From Isoptericola chiayiensis (GTDB lineage: Bacteria > Actinomycetota > Actinomycetes > Actinomycetales > Cellulomonadaceae), in the NCBI RefSeq assembly GCF_013149805.1, contig NZ_JABEZT010000001.1:186001-250000 (forward strand): a DNA stretch of 64,000 bases, written 5' to 3'. Under the pieces are notes generated by a model. It saw only the letters and a list, made by a program, of their open reading frames with translations, did no database searches and was not told the origin of the DNA. The position numbers were made by a program, and so were the translations under genes. Of the stretch, positions 58,778 through 64,000 are shown one piece after another. Numbering within the stretch: the first letter of the stretch is position 1; each line of letters starts with the position of its first letter.

Positions 58778-60231
58778 GCGTCCTCCTTGCGCACGAGGGA
58801 CAGGACGTCGTCTCGTAGCTTGGTCATGATGTCGTGGTCGGCTGCTTCGACGTTGAGGCGCAGCAGGGGTTCGGTGTTGGAGGCGCGCAGGTTGAACCAC
58901 CACTTGGGGTGGTGGCCGTCCCAGTGGGTGATGGTCAGCCCGTCGAGGGTGTCCACGACCGCGTCGGGGTAGGCGGCCTGGTAGGTGGCGCGCACGTGGT
59001 CGGTGACGGCGGCGGCGTCGGTGACGGTGGAGTTGATCTCCCCGGACGCGGTGTACGGGGTGTACATGTCGGCCAGCGCCGAGGCGGGGTGCGGTTGGGA
59101 GCCGAGGGCGGCCAGGACGTGCAGCGCGGCGAGCATGCCGGTGTCGGCGTACCAGAAGTCGCGGAAGTAGTAGTGCGCGGAGTGCTCCCCTCCGAACACG
59201 GCGCCGTGGTCGGCCATGGTCTGCTTGATGAAGGAGTGCCCCACCCGGGTGCGCACGACGTCGGCCTCGGCGCCGAGCAGGTCGGTCACGGCGCGAGAGG
59301 TGATGAGGTTGGCGATCACGGTCGCGGACCGTCCGGCGGCCTTCTCGCGGGCGACCTCCCGCAGCCCCACCAGCGCGGTGACCGCGCTCGGAGACACGGC
59401 CGCGCCGGTCTCGTCGACCACGAAGCAGCGGTCGGCGTCGCCGTCGAACGCCAGGCCCAGGTCGGCCTCGTGGGCCACGACCGCGGCCTGCAGGTCCAGC
59501 AGGTTCGCGGGCTCGAGCGGGTTGGCCTCGTGGTTCGGGAACGTGCCGTCCAGCTCGAAGTACATCGGCACGACCTCCAGGGGCAGGCCGGCCAGCCCGG
59601 CCGCGTCGCCCAGCACCGCCGGGACCGTCAACCCCGCCATCCCGTTGCCGGCATCGACCACGACCTTCAACGGCCGCATCCCCGACAGGTCCACCAGGGA
59701 CCGCAGGAACCCCGCGTAGTCGCCCAGCAGGTCCCGCCGCGACACCGACCCCCGCGCCGCCGGCCCGGCGTCCTCGCCACCGTCCAGGGCGCCGTCGACG
59801 CCCGCGTCGTCGAGGAGCTCTTGGGCGATCTCGCGGATCTCGGCCAGGCCCGTGTCCTGCCCGACCGGACGCGCACCGGCCCGGCACAGCTTCATCCCGT
59901 TGTACGCCGCCGGGTTGTGCGAGGCAGTGAACATCACCCCCGGAGCGTCCAGATGCCCCGAGGCGAAGTACAACCCGTCCGTGGAGCACATCCCCACGTC
60001 GAGGACGTCCACCCCCTGCGAGGTCACCCCCCGCGCGAACCCCGCCACCAGGTCCGGACCCGAGTCCCGCATGTCCCTGCCCACCACCACCCGCGACGCA
60101 CCCTCCGGCGCCACGACCACCCGCGCGAACGCCACCCCCACCGCCTCGGCCACCCGCGCCGAGAACTCCTTAGGCACGATCCCCCGCACGTCGTACGCCT
60201 TGATGATCCGGGACAGGTCGAAGTCGCTCAC
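58774..60231 (-). CDS. manB: phosphomannomutase/phosphoglucomutase
   Basis: 485 residues. It interconverts mannose-6-phosphate and mannose-1-phosphate (or the glucose forms), leading to GDP-mannose. Motifs are IIKAYDVRG, the phosphoserine loop TASHNPAAYNGMK, the metal loop DGDADRC, the sugar-binding GGEHSAHYYF and the phosphate-binding RASNTEP. The GTG start at 60231 fits the conserved N-terminus SDFDLSRIIKAYD; the ribosome site is weak. Coupled to the Trm112-like gene. Confidence 0.93.
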   Translation of the reverse strand: MSDFDLSRIIKAYDVRGIVPKEFSARVAEAVGVAFARVVVAPEGASRVVVGRDMRDSGPDLVAGFARGVTSQGVDVLDVGMCSTDGLYFASGHLDAPGVMFTASHNPAAYNGMKLCRAGARPVGQDTGLAEIREIAQELLDDAGVDGALDGGEDAGPAARGSVSRRDLLGDYAGFLRSLVDLSGMRPLKVVVDAGNGMAGLTVPAVLGDAAGLAGLPLEVVPMYFELDGTFPNHEANPLEPANLLDLQAAVVAHEADLGLAFDGDADRCFVVDETGAAVSPSAVTALVGLREVAREKAAGRSATVIANLITSRAVTDLLGAEADVVRTRVGHSFIKQTMADHGAVFGGEHSAHYYFRDFWYADTGMLAALHVLAALGSQPHPASALADMYTPYTASGEINSTVTDAAAVTDHVRATYQAAYPDAVVDTLDGLTITHWDGHHPKWWFNLRASNTEPLLRLNVEAADHDIMTKLRDDVLSLVRKEDA

Positions 60232-60320
60232 AGGGGCCAGCCTACGGTGGCGCGCCCCACCTCCTCCGGGTGAGGTCCGGCGACCGGGTGACGACGTCTG
60301 ACCAGGCCGTGTGATTGGCT

Positions 60321-61532
60321 GTGCCCGTGACCGAGCTGCACCCGCTCGACAACCCCCTGCGCCGCTACGACTGGGGGTCGCCGAAACAGATCCCCGTGCT
60401 GCTCGGCCTGCCCGTGGACGGTCGACCGGTGGCCGAGCTGTGGCTGGGTGCCCACCCCACGGCACCGAGCCGGACGCCCGCAGGTCCGCTGCACGAGGTC
60501 GTCCGCGCGGCTCCCGACGCGATGCTGGGTCGCAGGGTGTCCGACCGGTTCGGTCCTCGGCTGCCGTTCCTGCTCAAGGTCCTGGCCGCCGACCGTGCCC
60601 TCTCGCTGCAGGTTCACCCCAAGCCGCACCTCGCCCGGGCCGGCTACAACCGCGAGAACAGCCTCGGCATCGCCGCGGACTCCCCCGAACGGTCCTTCCA
60701 CGACGACCAGCACAAGCCCGAGATGGTCGTCGCCCTGACCGAGTTCGAGGGCCTCGCCGGCTTCCGCACCCCACGCACCGCGCTCGAGCTGCTGGACGGG
60801 CTCGACGGCCCGCTGGTGGACGGCGTCCGGACGGCGCTGCAGGCCGACCGGTCCGCCGACGGCGTCCGAGCGGCCTTCAGCCATCTGCTCGCAGCGCGCT
60901 CGTCGCCCCGCTGCCGTGACGCACTGGCCGAGGCGCTGGAGGGCGTGCGGCGTCGGCTGGCGGACGGCTCCCCGTCGACGCGTGCCGACACGACCGTGCT
61001 CGCCCTGGACGCACAGCATCCCGGAGACCCGGGCGCCCTCGCGTCGCTCCTGCTCAACCGCGTCACCCTCGACCCGGGCGAGGCCCTGTTCCTGCCGCCC
61101 GGAGAGGTGCACGCCTACCTGTCAGGGCTGGCGATCGAGGTGATGGCCTCCAGCGACAACGTGCTGCGCGCCGGGCTCACCACCAAGCGCGTCGACACCG
61201 ACGCCCTGCTCGAGTGCGCCTCCTTCGCCCCGCGCCCGCCCGTCGCCCCGGAGAGATCCGTCGCGGCGGGAGGAGCCGTCCAGACCTACCGAGCACCTGT
61301 CTCCGAGTTCGCCCTCACCGTCGCGGACGTCGGATCCACGGTCGGCGTCGCCCTGCCCGGGCAGGGGCCGCGCATCGTCCTCTGCCTCGACGGCGCGGTC
61401 GACCTCGGGACGGAGCGGGCCGACGCCGGTCCCACCCCGCTGCACCGCGGGGAGTCGGTCTTCGTCCCGCACGACGCCGGCGCCCTCGAGGTCGCCGGCA
61501 ACGGCCACGTCGTGTGCGCCTGGGTGCCCTAG
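60321..61532 (+). CDS. manA: mannose-6-phosphate isomerase, class I (flank copy)
   Basis: 403 residues, same motifs as the island copy (RRYDWGS, LSLQVHPKPHLAR, FHDDQHKPEMVVAL, LFLPPGEVHAYLSG). This is probably the ancestral housekeeping copy, as it neighbours phosphomannomutase. GTG at 60321 is preferred; GTG at 60327 and TTG at 60315 are alternatives. Its TAG stop shares CTAG with the stop of the convergent DUF3499 gene, the same arrangement as the island copy. Confidence 0.92.
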   Translation: MPVTELHPLDNPLRRYDWGSPKQIPVLLGLPVDGRPVAELWLGAHPTAPSRTPAGPLHEVVRAAPDAMLGRRVSDRFGPRLPFLLKVLAADRALSLQVHPKPHLARAGYNRENSLGIAADSPERSFHDDQHKPEMVVALTEFEGLAGFRTPRTALELLDGLDGPLVDGVRTALQADRSADGVRAAFSHLLAARSSPRCRDALAEALEGVRRRLADGSPSTRADTTVLALDAQHPGDPGALASLLLNRVTLDPGEALFLPPGEVHAYLSGLAIEVMASSDNVLRAGLTTKRVDTDALLECASFAPRPPVAPERSVAAGGAVQTYRAPVSEFALTVADVGSTVGVALPGQGPRIVLCLDGAVDLGTERADAGPTPLHRGESVFVPHDAGALEVAGNGHVVCAWVP

Positions 61533-61933
61533 GACATCTCGGTCGGATCTGTTGCCGACCGAGCCTGCGACTCCGCGCGCAGCACCCGCAGGTGCCCGCG
61601 CCGCGCCGTCTCGGTGACGCTCGCCGGCTCCGCCGCGGGTGCCGGATCCGCTGCCCGACCCCCACGACCGGCCTCACGGACCGCCTCCGCCAGGGCCGAC
61701 AGGTCGTCCTTCGACGGCGGCGGGGTCACGAACTCCGGTTGCAGCCGCACGACCTCCCAGCCGCGCGGCGCCGTCAGTCGCTCGGCGTGCACCGAGCACA
61801 GGTCGTAGCTGTGCGGTTCGGCGCGCTGCGCCAGCGGGCCCAGGACGGCGGTGGAGTCCGCGTACACATAGGTGAGCGTCGCCACCGCCGTCTGCGTGCA
61901 TGCCGTGCGCGAGCACTGCCTGACCGATCTCAC
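61529..61933 (-). CDS. DUF3499 family protein
   Basis: 134 residues. An actinobacterial family with a zinc-ribbon-like cysteine set (RQCSRTAC, then YDLCSVHAERL) and the conserved core ATLTYVYADSTAVLGPLA. The C-terminal third is Ala/Pro-rich and low complexity. The GTG at 61933 follows a leaderless -10 box. Convergent with manA, divergent from the metallopeptidase-family gene. Function unknown. Confidence 0.88.
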   Translation of the reverse strand: MRSVRQCSRTACTQTAVATLTYVYADSTAVLGPLAQRAEPHSYDLCSVHAERLTAPRGWEVVRLQPEFVTPPPSKDDLSALAEAVREAGRGGRAADPAPAAEPASVTETARRGHLRVLRAESQARSATDPTEMS

Positions 61934-61939
61934 CCGGGG

Positions 61940-61945
61940 AGGATA
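61940..61945 (-). promoter_or_regulatory. -10 box TATCCT for leaderless DUF3499 mRNA
   Basis: On the minus strand TATCCT is followed by six bases and GTG at 61933. It is one of two divergent leaderless promoters here. Confidence 0.5.
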
Positions 61946-61989
61946 CGCCGCCGGGAGCGTGTGCGGTGCTCTGGCGCGCCGCACACGGA

Positions 61990-61995
61990 TACGCT
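61990..61995 (+). promoter_or_regulatory. -10 box TACGCT for leaderless metallopeptidase-family mRNA
   Basis: TACGCT plus six bases leads to GTG at 62002, with no Shine-Dalgarno site. Confidence 0.45.
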
Positions 61996-62001
61996 CGTCG
62001 G

Positions 62002-62418
62002 GTGAACAGCTTCGTCCGACGGCGGGACCGGCGTGGCCGCGGCATCCGCGGCCCGCTGCTGCCCCCGGGGGCTCCGGCTCGCCGGACCCGGGCGGACCTC
62101 TTCGACGACACGGTCCTGGCCGCCATGGACCGCCTCGAGCGACGGTGGCCCGCCGTCTCGGGCACCGAGCTGGCCGTCGAGGACGTCCCGCCCTCGGACC
62201 CGGCGCCGTGGGAGACGCGGGGCGTCCCCCTGGGACGGCTCTTCCCGGCCGAGTCGGGCCAGCCGGCGCGGATCGTGGTCTACCGCCGCCCCGTGGAGTC
62301 CCGTGCCCTGGACGCCGAGGACCGTGTCCGCCTGGTCAACGACGTCCTGGTGGAGCAGGTCGCCGAGCTCCTCGCACGCACGCCCGAGGAGATCGACCCC
62401 GACGTCGGGCGCCCGTAG
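62002..62418 (+). CDS. metallopeptidase family protein lacking HExxH
   Basis: 138 residues. The context and N-terminal pattern (RGRGIRGPLLPP, RTRADLFDDTVLAAMDRLERRWP, AVEDVPPSDP, IVVYRRPVE) fit the small zincin-like family encoded next to DUF3499 in actinobacteria. Where zinc-binding HExxH is expected, the sequence reads LVNDVLVEQVAELL, with no His. It is therefore probably not a protease. GTG at 62002 follows a leaderless -10 box. Confidence 0.75.
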   Translation: MNSFVRRRDRRGRGIRGPLLPPGAPARRTRADLFDDTVLAAMDRLERRWPAVSGTELAVEDVPPSDPAPWETRGVPLGRLFPAESGQPARIVVYRRPVESRALDAEDRVRLVNDVLVEQVAELLARTPEEIDPDVGRP

Positions 62419-62427
62419 CGCCGCTGC

Positions 62428-64000
62428 TCAGGGCACGTCCACGCGCCGCACGGAGACGCTGCCCGCGCTCGCGGACGTCGCGGTCGGGTCGAGCGTGGCG
62501 ACCAGGGTGCCGTCGGCTCCCGTGCCGTCGTCGGCCCGCAAGCGCACGGACCAGGTGAGCACAGCGGAGCCCTCCCGGTCACCGTCGGTGTCGACGAGCA
62601 CACCGACCTCGGCACCGAAGTCCGCGACCGGCACCTCCACCGTCGAGCCGACCGGGACGGTGACGGCCTGCTCGCCCGCCACGTCGCCCGCGGCGTCGAC
62701 CCCGCGGACGGTGGCGGTGAGCTCGCCCGTGACGTCGTCCGCGCCGGCGGGCGGCACGGCCGTCAGTGCCACGGTGGCTCCGGCAGCCGTCGGAGGCAGG
62801 GCCACCTGCGCGGCGACGGGGGCCCCGGGGTCCGGCAGCACCTGCCCGGCGCTCCACGCGACGTCGTGCGGCGTGCCGTCGACCACCGAGTCCTCCGGCT
62901 GCTCGCCGGGCACGGAGACCCGTGCCGCGGCGGCCACGGAGACGTCGGCGTCGACCCGGACCGTGTAGGTCCCGGCCGGCAGCCCGCCCACCGGCACGGC
63001 CGTGACCGCGCCCGCGGCGAGCTCGACCTGCTCGGCGCCCCGCAGGGTCACCGGACCGTCGGGGCCCAGGACGGTCAGGCGAGCCGTCCCGCTCCGGTCC
63101 CCCGGGTTCAGCAGCCACAGCACCGGCGCGTGGTCGTCCTCGAGCTCCTCGCCGCGGGAGACGACGCCGTCGACCGCCACGACGTCGCCCGGCGCGGCGC
63201 CGGCTTCGACGAGGTCGACACCGGCCGGCACGAGCCCGTCGATGGCCTGGATCTGCATCGTGGCGGTGACGCGTGTCCCCGAGGCCGCCACGTGCACGGC
63301 GAGACGCCTCTGCTCGGGGGCGAGGGAGTCGAGCCGGACCACCTCCTGCTCACCCGCTGCGACGGTGAACTCCCCCTGGCCCCCGACCGCGACGGGCCCG
63401 TTCGGCCCGTACACCTGCACGGCGACCGCCGCGGGACGGGCGCTCGGGTTCTGCACGACCAGCAGCGCGCTGGACCCGACCTCGCTGTCGCCGCCGACGA
63501 GCCAGTGCTCCGTCGCGGGCTCCTGGCAGGACGCCGCCGCCAGACCGCGCAGGTCGCCGGCGGTGGTCACCGACCCCGTCGCCGCGGCCGCGCGCAGAGC
63601 AGAGCCTTGGGGCATCGCGGAGAGCACCCGGGGGCGTTCCACCGGCGTGGTGAGCACGTCGGCGTCCGCACCGCCGGTGAGCTCCGCCTCCCGCCCTCCG
63701 CCGAGCCCGCGGGTCTCGGCGCCGTCGGCCCCGAGGACGACGGCAGCCAGCCCCGAGGCCACGTCCTGGGAGGCGCTGAACTGGTCGTCACCGACGTCGG
63801 CGCCCTGCGGCAGGCTCACGGGTCGCGGGCAGACGAGGTGTGTCTCGGACGGATCCACCGGGACCTCTCGCGTCCCCGCGGCGACGGCGGACTGCTCCGC
63901 CCCGGTCCACCGGTCGACCCAGTCCTGCCCGACGGCGGCCGTGGCGGCCAGCCCTCCGGCCACGACGATCCCGGTGGCGACCACGGCGGCCGTGCGGCCC
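62428..64000 (-). CDS. DUF5719 family secreted/membrane-anchored protein (5' end outside window)
   Basis: At least 518 residues; the frame stays open to the window edge, so the start lies beyond base 64000. A hydrophobic segment near the N-terminus (VVATGIVVAGGLAATAAVG) looks like a signal anchor. The rest is extracellular, beta-rich and Ala/Val/Gly-rich, with repeated Ig-like stretches (WLLNPGDRSGTARLTVLGPDGPV, TYTVRVDADVSVAAAARVS). Two Cys (in LVCPRPV and AASCQEP) may form a disulfide. Position next to DUF3499 is typical of DUF5719. Function unknown; possibly involved in surface glycan biology (inference). Confidence 0.82.
   Translation of the reverse strand, partial: GRTAAVVATGIVVAGGLAATAAVGQDWVDRWTGAEQSAVAAGTREVPVDPSETHLVCPRPVSLPQGADVGDDQFSASQDVASGLAAVVLGADGAETRGLGGGREAELTGGADADVLTTPVERPRVLSAMPQGSALRAAAATGSVTTAGDLRGLAAASCQEPATEHWLVGGDSEVGSSALLVVQNPSARPAAVAVQVYGPNGPVAVGGQGEFTVAAGEQEVVRLDSLAPEQRRLAVHVAASGTRVTATMQIQAIDGLVPAGVDLVEAGAAPGDVVAVDGVVSRGEELEDDHAPVLWLLNPGDRSGTARLTVLGPDGPVTLRGAEQVELAAGAVTAVPVGGLPAGTYTVRVDADVSVAAAARVSVPGEQPEDSVVDGTPHDVAWSAGQVLPDPGAPVAAQVALPPTAAGATVALTAVPPAGADDVTGELTATVRGVDAAGDVAGEQAVTVPVGSTVEVPVADFGAEVGVLVDTDGDREGSAVLTWSVRLRADDGTGADGTLVATLDPTATSASAGSVSVRRVDVP

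Overview
The window is chromosomal DNA of a very GC-rich Gram-positive actinobacterium. It probably belongs to the Micrococcales, near Cellulomonas, Isoptericola or Cellulosimicrobium. This rests on composition, frequent GTG starts, several starts placed 6-7 nt after a TAnnnT -10 box (leaderless transcripts), and actinobacterial marker families (SpoIIM-RDD, DUF3499, DUF5719). The placement is an inference. No tRNA, rRNA, IS element, prophage or CRISPR array was seen.

Left flank (1-14276): MoxR ATPase and DUF58, SpoIIM-like and RDD membrane proteins, a small lipoprotein, S-adenosylhomocysteinase, a TagD-type glycerol-3-phosphate cytidylyltransferase, an acyltransferase-3 protein, a glycine betaine/proline ABC importer (three genes, minus strand), a DUF1275 membrane protein and a gamma-glutamyltransferase-like enzyme.

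Core (14336-58436): a cell-surface glycopolymer island of about 44 kb. It holds five proteins with CDP-glycerol glycerophosphotransferase domains (one fused to a GT2 domain), a LicD protein, a GT61 protein and a TagGH-type ABC exporter. A nonulosonic-acid block contains one open frame carrying CMP-sugar synthetase, HAD phosphatase and NeuB-like synthase, plus sialyltransferase-like and GT2 enzymes. A galactofuranose block has Glf, a double-GT2 protein and a GlfT2 homologue. There is also a second ManA, a GT8/pyruvyltransferase fusion and a GT29 protein with eukaryotic-type sialyl motifs. Woven through this is a PAPS module (cysN, cysD, cysQ, cysC, with no PAPS reductase) and four sulfotransferases plus one degenerate relative.

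Right flank (58574-64000): Trm112-like protein, phosphomannomutase, ManA, DUF3499, a metallopeptidase-family protein without HExxH, and DUF5719 cut by the window edge.

Working model (inference): TagD makes CDP-glycerol for the glycerophosphotransferases. ManA supplies mannose-6-phosphate to the fused enzyme, which would make CMP-KDN. Glf makes UDP-Galf for a galactan. PAPS made by CysDN and CysC feeds the sulfotransferases, and CysQ removes the PAP by-product. TagGH exports at least one polymer. The island therefore looks like a pathway for a sulfated, possibly pyruvylated, glycerophosphate- and nonulosonate-containing cell-wall polymer, or several of them. Related KDN teichulosonic acids are known from actinomycetes; the sulfation machinery and the GT29 enzyme are the unusual parts.
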